Assembly: GCF_014649735.1 (NCBI RefSeq)
Contig: NZ_BMTP01000001.1
Span: 248,001 to 312,000, forward strand
Source: Streptomyces lavendofoliae
Lineage (GTDB): Bacteria; Actinomycetota; Actinomycetes; Streptomycetales; Streptomycetaceae
Length of the DNA: 64,000 nt
Direction of reading: 5' to 3'
The notes below the pieces were generated by a model. That model searched no databases. It was given only the letters and a program-made list of their open reading frames with translations, and had not been told where the DNA came from. The number at the start of each line of letters is the position of its first letter. Position 1 is the first letter of the stretch. Both the position numbers and the translations under genes were made by a program. Of the stretch, positions 51,331-62,335 are shown piece by piece.

Positions 51331-53265
51331 GTGCCCCCCGCCCAGCCCCCACGCCGCCGCGTTCCGGCCCCCGCACGCCCGTCCCCCCGGCGCCCGCGCC
51401 AGTCCCCCCGGCCGCCCGCCAGGGCGGGCACCATCCGGCTGGGCAGCCCCAGGCCCCGGCTGCGGCTGGTCAGCCTCGGCCTGACGCTCGTCATGCTGGC
51501 CTTCGTCGTGCGACTCCTTCAGGTCCAGGCGGTCGACGCGGACGCGTACGCCGCCAAGGCCGAGAAGAACCGGTACCAGGAGTACACGCTGTCCGCCGAG
51601 CGGGGGGAGATCACCGACCGCGCCGGCATCGCGCTGGCCACCAGCGTCGACGCGTACGACATCACCGCCGACCCGAAAATGTTCACGCCCGCCGAGAGCA
51701 AGGCCCCCGACGCCCCGGAGCAGGCCGCCGCCCTCCTCGCGCCGATCCTCGGCAAGGACCAGGCCGGACTGGTCGCCAAGCTGAAGGCGCCCAAGTCCCG
51801 CTACGCGCTGCTGGCCCGCCGGCAGACCCCGCAGGTGTGGAACCAGATCAAGGACCTCAAGAACGTCTTCGCCGAGAAGGCGCGCGCCGAGAAGGCCCGC
51901 GGCGGCACCGGCGTCAGCGTCCTGGCCGGCATCTTCACCGAGCCCAGCAGCAAGCGCGTGTACCCCAACGGCACCCTCGCCGCCGGGATACTGGGTTACG
52001 TCAACGCCGACGGCCGTGGCGGAGGCGGTCTGGAGTCCATGCTCGACAAGGAGCTGGCCGGCAAGGACGGCAAGATCAAGTACGCCCAGTCGGGTGGCCG
52101 CCGGGTGCCCACCGCCGGTGCCCGCGAGACCCCCGCCGTCCCCGGCTCCGACATCGAGCTGACCATCGACCGCGACATCCAGTGGGCCGCCCAGCAGGCC
52201 ATCACCCAACAGGTGGAGGAGTCCGGGGCGGACCGCGGCTACGTCATAGTGCAGAACTCCCGGACCGGAGAGGTCCTGGCCATGGCCAACGCGCCCGGCT
52301 TCGACCCCAACGACCTCTCCCAGGCCAACTCCGCGGCCATGGGCAACGCCGCCCTCCAGGACGCCTACGAACCCGGCTCCACCGCCAAGGTCATCTCCAT
52401 GGCCGCCGTCCTGGAGGAGGGCGTCGCCACGCCGTCCACCCACGTCGTCGTGCCCAACCGGCTCCACCGGGGCGACCGGCTCTTCAAGGACGACATCGAC
52501 CACCCCACCTGGTACCTGACGCTCAACGGCGTCCTGGCCAAGTCCAGCAACATCGGCACCATCCTGGCCACCGGCCAGCTCGGCCCCACCCAGGCCCAGG
52601 CCAACCGGGTCCTGCACTCCTACCTGCGCAAGTTCGGCCTCGGCAGCCCCTCCGGCCTCGGCTACCCCGGCGAGACCTCCGGCATCCTGGCCAAGCCGCA
52701 GAACTGGTCCACCTCGCAGCAGTACACGATCCCCTTCGGCCAGGGCCTGTCCCTCAACGCCATGCAGGCGGCGTCCGTCTACTCGACGATCGCCAACGGC
52801 GGCGTACGCATCGAGCCCACCCTCGTGCGCGGCACCAAGGGACCCGACGGCCGCTTCACCCCGGCGCCCGCCCCCGAGCGGACCAGGGTCGTCAGCGAGA
52901 AGACGGCCAGGACCCTCGCCGCCATGCTCGAATCGGTCGTCGACGACGAGGAGGGCACCGGGACCAAGGCCGCCATCCCCGGCTACCGCGTCGCCGGTAA
53001 GACCGGAACCGCCAACCGCGTCGACCCCCAACTCGGCCGCTACAAGGGCTACACCGCCTCGTTCGCGGGCTTCGCCCCCGCCGACGACCCGCGGATCACG
53101 GTCTACTGCGCCATCCAGAACCCCACCCGGGGCAGCTACTTCGGCGGCCAGATCTGCGGTCCCATCTACAAGAAGGTCATGGAGTTCGCCCTCAAGACCC
53201 TGCAAGTCGCACCCACCGGCAAGCCAGCACCCCGGATGCCGGTCTCGTTCAAACCCGGCGAGTGA
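51331..53265 (+). CDS. ftsI: Division-specific penicillin-binding protein 3
   Basis: A 644-aa class B PBP, the septal transpeptidase. One transmembrane helix is near residues 48-66, a PBP dimer domain follows, then the transpeptidase with S350-x-x-K353 (GSTAK), S405-S406-N407 and K557-T-G-T. A long basic, proline-rich N-terminus (about 45 residues) precedes the helix. GTG 51331 is 4 bp after ftsL. It works with FtsW at the sporulation and vegetative septum. Confidence 0.97.
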   Translation: MPPAQPPRRRVPAPARPSPRRPRQSPRPPARAGTIRLGSPRPRLRLVSLGLTLVMLAFVVRLLQVQAVDADAYAAKAEKNRYQEYTLSAERGEITDRAGIALATSVDAYDITADPKMFTPAESKAPDAPEQAAALLAPILGKDQAGLVAKLKAPKSRYALLARRQTPQVWNQIKDLKNVFAEKARAEKARGGTGVSVLAGIFTEPSSKRVYPNGTLAAGILGYVNADGRGGGGLESMLDKELAGKDGKIKYAQSGGRRVPTAGARETPAVPGSDIELTIDRDIQWAAQQAITQQVEESGADRGYVIVQNSRTGEVLAMANAPGFDPNDLSQANSAAMGNAALQDAYEPGSTAKVISMAAVLEEGVATPSTHVVVPNRLHRGDRLFKDDIDHPTWYLTLNGVLAKSSNIGTILATGQLGPTQAQANRVLHSYLRKFGLGSPSGLGYPGETSGILAKPQNWSTSQQYTIPFGQGLSLNAMQAASVYSTIANGGVRIEPTLVRGTKGPDGRFTPAPAPERTRVVSEKTARTLAAMLESVVDDEEGTGTKAAIPGYRVAGKTGTANRVDPQLGRYKGYTASFAGFAPADDPRITVYCAIQNPTRGSYFGGQICGPIYKKVMEFALKTLQVAPTGKPAPRMPVSFKPGE

Positions 53266-53282
53266 GCCGGCGGGAGCAACCA

Positions 53283-54950
53283 GTGACAACCACCACGCCC
53301 GACCCCGGGAAACGATCCGGCGGCCACGCTGCCCAGGCGCCCTCATTTAGCCCGATCACGGGTGCGCCCGGTACGCTCACCGCCGTGCCACACGCTGATC
53401 AGTCCCGAACCACCCCGACGGACACCCCCGCGAAGCGCCCCGGGGCGCCCCGGCCGGCCCAGGTCCGCCCCACACCCCTGGGCGAGCTGGCGGCCCGGCT
53501 GGGCACCCCCGAGCCGGCCGGCGCTGAGGTGACCGGAATCACCCACGACTCCCGGGCCGTGCGCCACGGTGATGTCTACGCGGCTCTCCCCGGCTCCCGC
53601 CTGCACGGCGCGGACTTCGCCGGCCAGGCCGCCGACCTCGGGGCCGTCGCGGTCCTCACCGACCCCTCCGGCGCCGACCGCGCCGCCGCGACCGGCCTGC
53701 CGGTCCTGGTCACCGAGGACCCGCGCGGAGCGATGGGCGAACTCGCCGCCGACATCTACGGCCGGCCGGGCGACGACCTGCTCCAGATCGGCATCACCGG
53801 CACCTCCGGCAAGACGACCACCGCCTACCTCGTCGAAGGCGGCCTCCGGGCCGCCGGCCGCCCGACCGGGCTCATCGGCACCGTCGAGATGCGCATCGGG
53901 GACGAGCGCATCAAGTCCGAGCGGACCACGCCGGAAGCCACCGACCTCCAGGCCCTGTTCGCGGTGATGCGTGAACGCGGCGTCGAGGCGGTCGCCATGG
54001 AGGTGTCCAGCCACGCCCTCGTGCTCGGCCGGGTGGACGGCTGCGTCTTCGACGTCGCCGTCTTCAACAACCTCAGCCCGGAGCACATGGAGTTCCACTC
54101 CGGCATGGAGGACTACTTCCAGGCCAAGGCGCAGCTGTTCACCCCGCGCCGCAGCCGGCTCGGAGTGGTCAACCACGACGACGAGTACGGCAGGAGGCTG
54201 GTCAAGGAGGCGACCGTCCCCGTCGTCACCTTCTCCGCCGAGGGCGACCCCGACGCCGACTGGCGCGCCGAGGACGTCGAAATCGGCGCCCTGGGCAGCA
54301 CGTTCACGATCCGGGGACCCCGGGGCGAGCGCGTCAGCGCCAAGGCCCCGCTGCCCGGCCCGTTCAACGTCGCCAACGCCCTCGCCGCCGTCGTCACCCT
54401 GGCCGCCGCCGGGATCGACCCGCAGACCGCCGCCGACGGCGTCGCCGCCGTCCCCGGCGTACCGGGCCGCCTGGAGCGCGTCGACGCCGGGCAGCCCTAC
54501 CTCGCGGTCGTCGACTACGCCCACAAGACGGACGCCGTCGAGTCGGTCCTGCGCGCCCTGCGCAAGGTCACCGAGGGCAGGCTGCACGTCGTCCTCGGCT
54601 GCGGCGGCGACCGGGACGTCACCAAGCGCGGCCCCATGGGCGCCGCCGCAGCACGCCTCGCCGACACCGCCGTACTGACCTCCGACAACCCCCGCTCCGA
54701 GGACCCCCTCGCGATCCTCGCCACCATGCTCGCCGGCGCCGCCGGGGTGCCCTCCCACGAACGCGGCGAGGTCGCCGTCTTCGAGGACCGGGCCGCCGCC
54801 ATCGCCGCCGCCGTGGCGCGCGCCCGGCCCGGTGACACCGTGCTGGTCGCCGGCAAGGGCCACGAGCAGGGCCAGGACATCGCGGGAGTGGTACGCCCCT
54901 TCGACGACCGCCAGGTCCTTCGCGAAGCAATCCAGAACAGTCAGGGATGA
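53283..54950 (+). CDS. murE: UDP-MurNAc-L-Ala-D-Glu:diaminopimelate ligase
   Basis: A 555-aa Mur ligase adding LL-diaminopimelate. GITGTSGKTTTAYL is the ATP loop, MEVSSHALVLGRV and FNNLSPEHMEFH are substrate segments, LGCGGDRDVTKRG the C-domain, and TSDNPRSEDP contains the DNPR motif specific for diaminopimelate. A 70-residue unconserved N-terminus is present. GTG 53283 has GGGAGC upstream; GTG 53262 overlaps the ftsI stop (GTGA) and is possible. Confidence 0.95.
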   Translation: MTTTTPDPGKRSGGHAAQAPSFSPITGAPGTLTAVPHADQSRTTPTDTPAKRPGAPRPAQVRPTPLGELAARLGTPEPAGAEVTGITHDSRAVRHGDVYAALPGSRLHGADFAGQAADLGAVAVLTDPSGADRAAATGLPVLVTEDPRGAMGELAADIYGRPGDDLLQIGITGTSGKTTTAYLVEGGLRAAGRPTGLIGTVEMRIGDERIKSERTTPEATDLQALFAVMRERGVEAVAMEVSSHALVLGRVDGCVFDVAVFNNLSPEHMEFHSGMEDYFQAKAQLFTPRRSRLGVVNHDDEYGRRLVKEATVPVVTFSAEGDPDADWRAEDVEIGALGSTFTIRGPRGERVSAKAPLPGPFNVANALAAVVTLAAAGIDPQTAADGVAAVPGVPGRLERVDAGQPYLAVVDYAHKTDAVESVLRALRKVTEGRLHVVLGCGGDRDVTKRGPMGAAAARLADTAVLTSDNPRSEDPLAILATMLAGAAGVPSHERGEVAVFEDRAAAIAAAVARARPGDTVLVAGKGHEQGQDIAGVVRPFDDRQVLREAIQNSQG

Positions 54951-54954
54951 AGTA

Positions 54955-56385
54955 GTGATCGCCCTCTCCCTCGCCGAGATCGCCGAAATCGTCGGCGGGC
55001 AGTCGCACGACATACCGGATCCGGCCACCCGGGTCACCGGCCCCGTCGTCATCGACTCCCGCCAGGTCGAGCCCGGCTCCCTCTTCGCCGCGTTCGCCGG
55101 CGAGAACGTCGACGGCCACGACTACGCGCAGCGCGCCATGGACGCGGGCGCGGTCGCCGTGCTGGCCACCCGCCCGACCGGGGCGCCCGCCATCGTCGTG
55201 GACGACGTCCGGACCGCCCTCGGCGCGCTCGCCCGCGTGGTCGTGGAGCGCCTGGGGACCAAGGTCGTGGCGCTGACCGGCTCGGCCGGCAAGACCAGCA
55301 CCAAGGACCTGATCGCCCAGGTGCTCCAGCGCAAGGGCCCCACCGTGTGGACCCCCGGCTCCCTCAACAACGAGATCGGCCTGCCGCTCACCGCGCTCCG
55401 CGCGGAGAAGGACACCGAGCACCTCGTCCTGGAGATGGGAGCGCGCGGAATCGGCCACATCCGCTATCTCACCGAACTGACCCCGCCCTCCATCGGCCTC
55501 GTCCTGAACGTGGGCAGCGCCCACATCGGCGAGTTCGGCGGCCGGGAGCAGATCGCCCAGGCCAAGGGCGAGCTGGTCGAGGCCCTGCCGTCCGCCGAGG
55601 CGGGCGGGATCGCCGTGCTGAACGCGGACGACCCCCTCGTACGGGCCATGGAGTCCCGCACCCACGCGCGCGTGACGTTCTTCGGCGAGGCCGAGGACGC
55701 CGCCGTACGTGCCGAGAATGTCCGGCTCACAGGGACCGGACAGCCTTCTTTCAGGCTTCACACACCCACCGGGTGCAGTGACGTGACCTTGCGCCTGTAC
55801 GGTGAGCACCACGTGTCGAACGCGCTCGCCGCGGCCGCCGTCGCCCATGAGCTGGGCATGTCCGTCGACGAGATCGCCACCGCGCTCTCCGAGGCGGGCA
55901 CCCTCTCCCGCTGGCGCATGGAGGTCACCGAGCGTCCGGACGGTGTGACGATCGTCAACGACGCCTACAACGCGAACCCCGAGTCCATGCGAGCCGCCCT
56001 GCGCGCGCTCGCGGCCATGGGCAAGGCAGCACAGGCCAAGGGGGGCCGTACGTGGGCGGTGCTCGGTCAGATGGCCGAGCTGGGGGACGAGGCGCTCGCC
56101 GAGCACGACGCGGTCGGACGGCTCGCCGTCCGGCTCAACGTCAGCAAGCTCGTCGCAGTCGGGGGCAGGGAAGCGTCCTGGCTGCAACTGGGCGCATATA
56201 ACGAGGGTTCGTGGGGTGAGGAGTCGGTGCACGTGTCCGACGCGCGGGCGGCGATCGACCTGTTGCGCAGTGAGCTGCGCCCGGGAGACGTCGTGCTGGT
56301 GAAGGCATCAAGGTCGGTCGGGCTCGAGCGGATCGCCCAGGCACTGCTCGAGAACACCACCGAGGGCGAGGTCACCGGCCGATGA
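54955..56385 (+). CDS. murF: UDP-MurNAc-tripeptide:D-Ala-D-Ala ligase
   Basis: A 476-aa Mur ligase. [19 protein letters not shown] is the ATP loop, [17 protein letters not shown] and [26 protein letters not shown] are MurF signatures, and [18 protein letters not shown] is the C-terminal D-Ala-D-Ala region. The GTG at 54955 is preceded by CAGGGATGAA. It overlaps mraY by 4 bp. Confidence 0.97.
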   Translation: MIALSLAEIAEIVGGQSHDIPDPATRVTGPVVIDSRQVEPGSLFAAFAGENVDGHDYAQRAMDAGAVAVLATRPTGAPAIVVDDVRTALGALARVVVERLGTKVVALTGSAGKTSTKDLIAQVLQRKGPTVWTPGSLNNEIGLPLTALRAEKDTEHLVLEMGARGIGHIRYLTELTPPSIGLVLNVGSAHIGEFGGREQIAQAKGELVEALPSAEAGGIAVLNADDPLVRAMESRTHARVTFFGEAEDAAVRAENVRLTGTGQPSFRLHTPTGCSDVTLRLYGEHHVSNALAAAAVAHELGMSVDEIATALSEAGTLSRWRMEVTERPDGVTIVNDAYNANPESMRAALRALAAMGKAAQAKGGRTWAVLGQMAELGDEALAEHDAVGRLAVRLNVSKLVAVGGREASWLQLGAYNEGSWGEESVHVSDARAAIDLLRSELRPGDVVLVKASRSVGLERIAQALLENTTEGEVTGR

Positions 56386-57452
56386 GGCAGATCCTCTTCG
56401 CGGGAGCCATCGGGCTCTTCCTCACCCTGATCGGTACGCCGCTGCTGATCAAGCTTCTGGCCCGCAAGGGATACGGGCAGTTCATCCGGGACGACGGCCC
56501 GCGTACGCACGGCAGCAAGAAGGGCACGCCCACCATGGGCGGCATCTCCTTCATCCTGGCCACGCTCATCGCGTACGCGCTCGCCAAGGTCATCACGGGG
56601 GAGGACCCGACCTACTCGGGCGTCCTGGTGCTGTTCCTGATGGCGGGCATGGGTCTCGTCGGCTTCCTCGACGACTACATCAAGATCGTCAAGCAGCGGT
56701 CGCTCGGCCTGCGCGCCAAGGCGAAGATGGCCGGCCAGCTGATCGTCGGCATCGCCTTCGCCGTGCTGGCGCTGCAGTTCGCCGACAGCCGCGGCCAGAC
56801 CCCGGCCTCCACCCGGCTCTCCTTCATCACCGACTTCGGCTGGTCCATCGGCCCGGTGCTGTTCGTGGTCTGGGCGCTGTTCATGATCCTCGCCATGTCG
56901 AACGGCGTGAACCTCACGGACGGCCTCGACGGCCTCGCCACCGGCGCCTCGGTGATGGTCTTCGGCGCGTACACCTTCATCGGGCTGTGGCAGTTCCAGG
57001 AGTCGTGCGCCAACGCCCAGACGCTGACGAACCCCAACGCCTGCTTCGAGGTGCGGGATCCGCTCGACCTGGCCGTCGTCGCCTCCGCGCTGATGGGCGC
57101 CTGCTTCGGCTTCCTGTGGTGGAACACCTCGCCCGCCAAGATCTTCATGGGTGACACCGGCTCGCTCGCCCTCGGCGGCGCGCTCGCGGGCCTGGCCATC
57201 TGCTCCCGCACCGAGCTGCTGCTCGCCCTGCTGGGCGGCCTGTTCGTCCTGATCACCATGTCCGTGGTCATCCAGGTCGGCTCGTTCAAGATGACCGGCA
57301 AGCGGGTCTTCCGGATGGCGCCGCTCCAGCACCACTTCGAACTCAAGGGCTGGTCCGAGGTCCTGGTGGTGGTCCGTTTCTGGATCATCCAGGGCATGTG
57401 CGTCATCGTGGGACTCGGCCTCTTCTACGCGGGATGGGCAGCCGACAAGTGA
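56382..57452 (+). CDS. mraY: Phospho-MurNAc-pentapeptide translocase
   Basis: A 356-aa polytopic enzyme making lipid I. About ten helices are visible. Motifs: [29 protein letters not shown] (catalytic DD), [31 protein letters not shown], and the loop [17 protein letters not shown] overlaps murF; the stop overlaps the murD start. Confidence 0.98.
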   Translation: MRQILFAGAIGLFLTLIGTPLLIKLLARKGYGQFIRDDGPRTHGSKKGTPTMGGISFILATLIAYALAKVITGEDPTYSGVLVLFLMAGMGLVGFLDDYIKIVKQRSLGLRAKAKMAGQLIVGIAFAVLALQFADSRGQTPASTRLSFITDFGWSIGPVLFVVWALFMILAMSNGVNLTDGLDGLATGASVMVFGAYTFIGLWQFQESCANAQTLTNPNACFEVRDPLDLAVVASALMGACFGFLWWNTSPAKIFMGDTGSLALGGALAGLAICSRTELLLALLGGLFVLITMSVVIQVGSFKMTGKRVFRMAPLQHHFELKGWSEVLVVVRFWIIQGMCVIVGLGLFYAGWAADK

Positions 57453-58864
57453 GTACCTCCTGGCAGGGCAAGAACGTCACCGTCGCCGGTCTGGGTGTGA
57501 GCGGCATCCCCGCCGCCCGGGTCCTCGCCGGCCTGGGCGCGCGCGTCACGGTCGTCAACGACGGCGACGACGAGCGCTCCCGTACGCAGGCCGCGCAGCT
57601 GGAGGCGGAGGGCATCACCGTCCGCCTCGGCGACGGGGACACCCTGCCGGAGGGCACCGAACTGGTCGTCACCACGCCCGGCTGGCAGCCCGGCAAGCCG
57701 CTGTTCGCCGCGGCCGCCGAGGCGGGCGTCGAGGTCTGGGGCGACGTGGAGCTGGCGTGGCGCCTGCGCGGCCCGGACGCGGCGCCCTGGCTCGCGGTCA
57801 CCGGCACCAACGGCAAGACCACGACCGTGCGGATGCTGGCCGCCATCCTGGAGGCGGCGGGCCTGAGGACCGCCGCCGTCGGGAACATCGGCGTCTCCCT
57901 GCTGGACGCCGTCCTCGGCGAGGAGGAGTACGACGTCCTCGCCGTCGAACTGTCCAGCTACCAGCTGCACTGGGCGCCCTCCCTGCGCGCCCACTCCGCC
58001 GCCGTGCTGAACCTCGCCCCCGACCACCTCGACTGGCACGGCTCCATGCAGGCGTACGCCGCCGACAAGGGCCGCATCTACGAGGGCAACCAGGTGGCGT
58101 GCGTCTACAACGCCGCCGACAAGGCCACCGAGGACCTGGTGCGCGAGGCCGACGTGGAGGAGGGCTGCCGCGCCATCGGCTTCACCCTCGGCACGCCCGG
58201 CCCCTCCCAGGTGGGCGTCGTGGACGACCTCCTGGTGGACCGCGCCTTCGTCGAGAACCGGCAGAAGCAGGCCCAGGAGCTCGCCCAGGTCTCCGACATC
58301 GACCCGCCGGCCCCGCACAACATCGCCAACGCGCTCGCCGCGGCGGCCCTGGCCCGCGCCTTCGGCGTCCCGGCCACCGCCGTACGCGACGGTCTTCGGG
58401 CCTTCCGGCCCGACCCGCACCGCATCGAGTTCGTCGAGGAGATCGCGGGCGTCCGCTACGTCGACGACTCCAAGGCCACCAACACGCACGCCGCGGAGGC
58501 GTCGCTCGCGGCGTACGAGCCGATCGTCTGGATCGCCGGGGGGCTCGCCAAGGGCGCCACCTTCGACGAGCTGGTCACCACGGCGGCCAAGCGGCTGCGC
58601 GGCGTCGTGCTCATGGGCGCCGACCGCGCCCTGATCAGGGAAGCCCTCGCGCGACACGCCCCCGAGGTACCGGTCGTCGACCTCGACCGGACCGACACTG
58701 GGGCGATGTCGGCGGCGGTCGGGGAAGCGGCGGCGCTCGCCCGGCCCGGGGACACGGTCCTGCTCGCCCCGGCCTGCGCCTCGATGGACATGTTCGTCAA
58801 CTACAACAAGCGGGGCGAGGCGTTCGCGGACGCGGTCCGCGCACTCGCCGCCGAGCGCGCCTGA
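57449..58864 (+). CDS. murD: UDP-MurNAc-L-Ala:D-Glu ligase
   Basis: A 471-aa Mur ligase. N-terminal [21 protein letters not shown] binds the UDP part, [15 protein letters not shown] is the ATP loop, [12 protein letters not shown] and [14 protein letters not shown] are typical, and [20 protein letters not shown] and [12 protein letters not shown] mark the C-domain. GTG 57449 gives a GTGA overlap with mraY; ATG 57434 would overlap by 19 bp. Confidence 0.96.
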   Translation: MSTSWQGKNVTVAGLGVSGIPAARVLAGLGARVTVVNDGDDERSRTQAAQLEAEGITVRLGDGDTLPEGTELVVTTPGWQPGKPLFAAAAEAGVEVWGDVELAWRLRGPDAAPWLAVTGTNGKTTTVRMLAAILEAAGLRTAAVGNIGVSLLDAVLGEEEYDVLAVELSSYQLHWAPSLRAHSAAVLNLAPDHLDWHGSMQAYAADKGRIYEGNQVACVYNAADKATEDLVREADVEEGCRAIGFTLGTPGPSQVGVVDDLLVDRAFVENRQKQAQELAQVSDIDPPAPHNIANALAAAALARAFGVPATAVRDGLRAFRPDPHRIEFVEEIAGVRYVDDSKATNTHAAEASLAAYEPIVWIAGGLAKGATFDELVTTAAKRLRGVVLMGADRALIREALARHAPEVPVVDLDRTDTGAMSAAVGEAAALARPGDTVLLAPACASMDMFVNYNKRGEAFADAVRALAAERA

Positions 58865-58914
58865 CAGCCACCAGGTCCGGCCGCGCCGGGCACGACTGGA
58901 GGGGACTCGCGACC

Positions 58915-60348
58915 ATGCCGGCCGAACACGCCGCCGCGTACACACCGCACCGCGCGGGCCCCGTGGCGGACATCGCCGCGGGGCTCCTCGCGGGTCTGGC
59001 CCTGCGCGGCCGGACCGCCGGGCTGCGGCGGCCCCCCACCGCCCGCAGGACGCCCGTGCGCGGCCGCGGGGTCCCCGGCCCCCGCCCGCCGCGCGGGAGC
59101 GGGGCACGCGGGCTCTACGAGCGGGCGCGGCGGGCCTGGGACCGCCCCCTGACCGCGTACTACGTCATCCTCGGCGCCAGCCTGCTGATCACCGTCCTGG
59201 GCCTCGTGATGGTCTACTCGGCCTCGCAGATCAAGGCGCTGGAGCTGTCGCTGTCCGACACGTACTTCTTCCGCAAGCAGTTCCTGGCCGCCGCCATCGG
59301 CACCGGGCTGCTGCTGTTCGCCTCCCGGGTGCCGGCCAAGCTGCACCGGGCGCTCGCCTATCCGCTGCTCGTGGGCACCGTCTTCCTGATGGTGCTCGTC
59401 CAGATCCCCGGGATAGGGCACTCCGTCAACGGCAACCAGAACTGGATCTACCTCGGCGGCCCCTTCCAGCTCCAGCCCAGCGAGTTCGGCAAGCTCGCGT
59501 TGATCCTGTGGGGCGCCGACCTGCTCGCCCGCAAGCAGGACAAGCGGCTGCTGACCCAGTGGAAGCACCTGCTGGTGCCGCTCGTCCCGGTCGCGTTCAT
59601 GCTGCTCGGCCTGATCATGCTGGGCGGCGACATGGGGACGGCGATCATCCTCACCGCGATCCTCTTCGGCCTGCTCTGGCTGGCCGGCGCGCCCACCCGG
59701 ATGTTCGTCGGGGTGCTGTCCGTGGCCGCCGCGATCGGCGTGACCCTCATCAGGACCAGCGAGAACCGGATGGCCCGGCTCGCCTGCATCGGTGCCACCG
59801 AGCCGGGCCCGGGGGACTCGTGCTGGCAGGCCGTGCACGGGATCTATGCTCTGGCGTCGGGCGGCTGGTTCGGTTCGGGGCTGGGGGCGAGTGTGGAAAA
59901 ATGGGGCCAACTCCCCGAACCGCACACCGACTTCATCTTCGCCATCACCGGGGAGGAACTGGGGCTGGCGGGGACGCTGTCGGTGCTCGCCCTGTTCGCG
60001 GCTCTAGGCTATGCGGGTATCCGCGTGGCCGGACGCACGGAGGACCCCTTCGTGAGGTATGCCGCGGGAGGTGTGACCACCTGGATCACGGCGCAGGCCG
60101 TGGTCAACATCGGTGCGGTGCTCGGCCTGCTGCCGATCGCCGGTGTCCCGCTCCCGCTGTTCTCCTACGGAGGGTCCGCCCTGCTGCCGACCATGTTCGC
60201 CGTCGGTCTGCTCATCGCCTTCGCGCGAGAGGAGCCCGCGGCGAAGGCGGCCCTGGCCATGCGTCAGCCTGGTCTCGGCGCAATGGCCGGGGTGAGTTGG
60301 AAGTCGATGCGACGGCGCGTCAAGAAGCGTCCGTCCGGAGAGCGGTGA
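58915..60348 (+). CDS. ftsW: FtsW, septal glycosyltransferase (SEDS family)
   Basis: A 477-aa SEDS polymerase for septal peptidoglycan. A long Arg/Pro-rich cytoplasmic N-terminus (about 80 residues) precedes ten helices. SEDS hallmarks are NWIYLGGPFQLQPSEFGKLAL, MLGGDMGTAII, GSGLGASVEKWGQLPEPHTDFIFAITGEELGL and LPLFSYGGSAL. ATG 58915 follows GGAGGGGACTC. It pairs with FtsI. Confidence 0.96.
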   Translation: MPAEHAAAYTPHRAGPVADIAAGLLAGLALRGRTAGLRRPPTARRTPVRGRGVPGPRPPRGSGARGLYERARRAWDRPLTAYYVILGASLLITVLGLVMVYSASQIKALELSLSDTYFFRKQFLAAAIGTGLLLFASRVPAKLHRALAYPLLVGTVFLMVLVQIPGIGHSVNGNQNWIYLGGPFQLQPSEFGKLALILWGADLLARKQDKRLLTQWKHLLVPLVPVAFMLLGLIMLGGDMGTAIILTAILFGLLWLAGAPTRMFVGVLSVAAAIGVTLIRTSENRMARLACIGATEPGPGDSCWQAVHGIYALASGGWFGSGLGASVEKWGQLPEPHTDFIFAITGEELGLAGTLSVLALFAALGYAGIRVAGRTEDPFVRYAAGGVTTWITAQAVVNIGAVLGLLPIAGVPLPLFSYGGSALLPTMFAVGLLIAFAREEPAAKAALAMRQPGLGAMAGVSWKSMRRRVKKRPSGER

Positions 60349-60354
60349 ATTTCG

Positions 60355-61449
60355 GTGCATGTCGTACTCGCCGGTGGGGGGACCGCCGGCCACATCGAGC
60401 CCGCGCTCGCCCTCGCGGACGCCCTGCGCAGGCAGGACCCGACCGTGGGGATCACGGCCCTCGGCACGGAGCGGGGGCTGGAGACCCGTCTCGTACCGGA
60501 GCGGGGCTACGAGCTGGCGCTCATCCCCGCCGTCCCGTTGCCGCGCAAGCCCACACCAGAGCTGATCACCGTCCCCGGGCGGCTGCGCGGCACCATCAAG
60601 GCCGCGGAGCAGATCCTCGAGCGCACGAAGGCCGACTGCGTCGTCGGCTTCGGCGGTTACGTGGCCCTCCCCGGCTACCTGGCCGCCAAACGGCTCGGCG
60701 TACCGATCGTGGTCCACGAGGCCAACGCCCGGCCCGGCCTGGCCAACAAGATCGGTTCGCGGTACGCGGCCGGGGTCGCCGTCGCCACGCCCGACAGCAA
60801 ACTCCGCAACGCCCGCTACATCGGCATCCCGCTGCGGTACACCATCGCCACCCTCGACCGGGCGCGGGTCCGCCCCGAGGCGCGCGCCGCGTTCGGCCTG
60901 GACCCCAACCTGCCGACGCTGCTGGTCTCCGGCGGCTCGCAGGGCGCCCGGCGGCTGAACGAGGTGGTCCAGCAGGTCGCCCCGGTCCTCCAGCGCTCCG
61001 GCATCCAGATCCTGCACGCGGTCGGCCCGAAGAACGAACTGCCGCACGTCGACAACATGCCGGGTATGCCGCCCTACATCCCGGTACCGTACGTGGACCG
61101 GATGGACCTCGCGTACGCCGCGGCCGACATGATGCTGTGCCGCGCGGGCGCGATGACCGTCGCCGAACTCTCCGCCGTCGGGCTGCCGGCCGCGTACGTA
61201 CCGCTGCCGATCGGCAACGGCGAACAGCGGCTCAACGCCCAGCCGGTGGTCAAGGCGGGCGGCGGCCTGCTGGTCGACGACGCCGAGCTGACGCCCGAGT
61301 GGGTCCAGGGCAATGTGCTCCCGGTGCTCTCCGACCCCCACCGGCTGTACGAGATGTCCCGCGCCGCCGCCGAGTTCGGCCGCCGGGACGCCGACGACCT
61401 GCTCGTCGGCATGGTCTACGAGGCGATCGCGGCACGCCACAGGGCGTGA
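60355..61449 (+). CDS. murG: UDP-GlcNAc:lipid I GlcNAc transferase
   Basis: A 364-aa GT-B (GT28) enzyme making lipid II. The N-terminal [18 protein letters not shown] loop, [39 protein letters not shown], the donor site [15 protein letters not shown] and [34 protein letters not shown] are canonical. It starts at GTG 60355, 6 bp after ftsW. It associates with the inner membrane surface. Confidence 0.98.
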   Translation: MHVVLAGGGTAGHIEPALALADALRRQDPTVGITALGTERGLETRLVPERGYELALIPAVPLPRKPTPELITVPGRLRGTIKAAEQILERTKADCVVGFGGYVALPGYLAAKRLGVPIVVHEANARPGLANKIGSRYAAGVAVATPDSKLRNARYIGIPLRYTIATLDRARVRPEARAAFGLDPNLPTLLVSGGSQGARRLNEVVQQVAPVLQRSGIQILHAVGPKNELPHVDNMPGMPPYIPVPYVDRMDLAYAAADMMLCRAGAMTVAELSAVGLPAAYVPLPIGNGEQRLNAQPVVKAGGGLLVDDAELTPEWVQGNVLPVLSDPHRLYEMSRAAAEFGRRDADDLLVGMVYEAIAARHRA

Positions 61450-61462
61450 GAAGGCAGGGAGC

Positions 61463-62335
61463 ATGGCCGGGCCGACGACGACCACCGAGCGCGGCGCGCC
61501 GGGCCTGAGACGGCCCAAGGGGGCGAAGTCCAGGGGCGCCCGCCCCAAGGGCGGCAGGCCCGGACGGCCGTCCCCGGCCCGGCCGTCGCTCCGGTGGCGT
61601 CCGGGGCCCGGTGGCGTCCGCCGGGCGCTGCCGGGGCCCCGCGCGGTGCTCCTGATCGTGACCGCCCTGTTCCTGCTCGCGGGCGGGGTGTGGCTGTTCT
61701 ACGGCTCCGCCTGGCTGCGGGTCGAACAGGTCACCGCCTCGGGAACGCGTGTCCTGACGTCCGCTCAGGTCAAGGCGGCCGCGGCGGTGCCGGTCGGGGC
61801 GCCCCTGGCGTCGGTCGACACCGGCGAGATCGAGGGCCGGCTGCTGCGTGCCCTGCCGCGCGTGCGGTCGGCGGACGTCGTCCGCTCCTGGCCGCACGGG
61901 ATCTCGCTGACCGTGGTCGAGCGCACGCCGGTCCTGCTCGTGGAGAAGGGCGGGAAGTTCACCGAGGTGGACGCGACGGGTGTGCGCTACGCCACGGTCG
62001 ACGCGTCCAGGGCCCCCAAGGGGGTACCCCTGCTGGAGCTGACGGCGGACCGGTCGCCCAGCCTGCGCCGGTTCGGCACCGCCCGGCTGACCGCGGAGGC
62101 GGTCCGGGTGGCGGGCGACCTGCCGGCGCGGGTGGCGGCCGAGGCCAAGGTGCTGCGCGTCCGTTCGTACGACTCCATCAGCCTGGAAATGACCGGCGGA
62201 CGGACCGTGGTGTGGGGCAATGGTGAGGACGGCGAGGCGAAAGCGCGTACGCTCAGCGCACTGATGAAGGCGGCGCCCAAAGCGGGGCACTTCGACGTGA
62301 GTGCGCCGACCGCCCCTGCGGCGTCGCGGAGTTGA
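61463..62335 (+). CDS. ftsQ: Cell division protein FtsQ
   Basis: A 290-aa bitopic protein. The cytoplasmic part (about 55 residues) is very basic, the transmembrane helix is at about 56-75 (AVLLIVTALFLLAGGVWLFY), and a POTRA domain follows (RVEQVTASGTRVLTSAQVKAAAAVPVGAPLASVDTGEIEGRL) with the FtsQ beta domain. ATG 61463 follows GGCAGGGAGC. It links FtsL/FtsB to the divisome. Confidence 0.94.
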   Translation: MAGPTTTTERGAPGLRRPKGAKSRGARPKGGRPGRPSPARPSLRWRPGPGGVRRALPGPRAVLLIVTALFLLAGGVWLFYGSAWLRVEQVTASGTRVLTSAQVKAAAAVPVGAPLASVDTGEIEGRLLRALPRVRSADVVRSWPHGISLTVVERTPVLLVEKGGKFTEVDATGVRYATVDASRAPKGVPLLELTADRSPSLRRFGTARLTAEAVRVAGDLPARVAAEAKVLRVRSYDSISLEMTGGRTVVWGNGEDGEAKARTLSALMKAAPKAGHFDVSAPTAPAASRS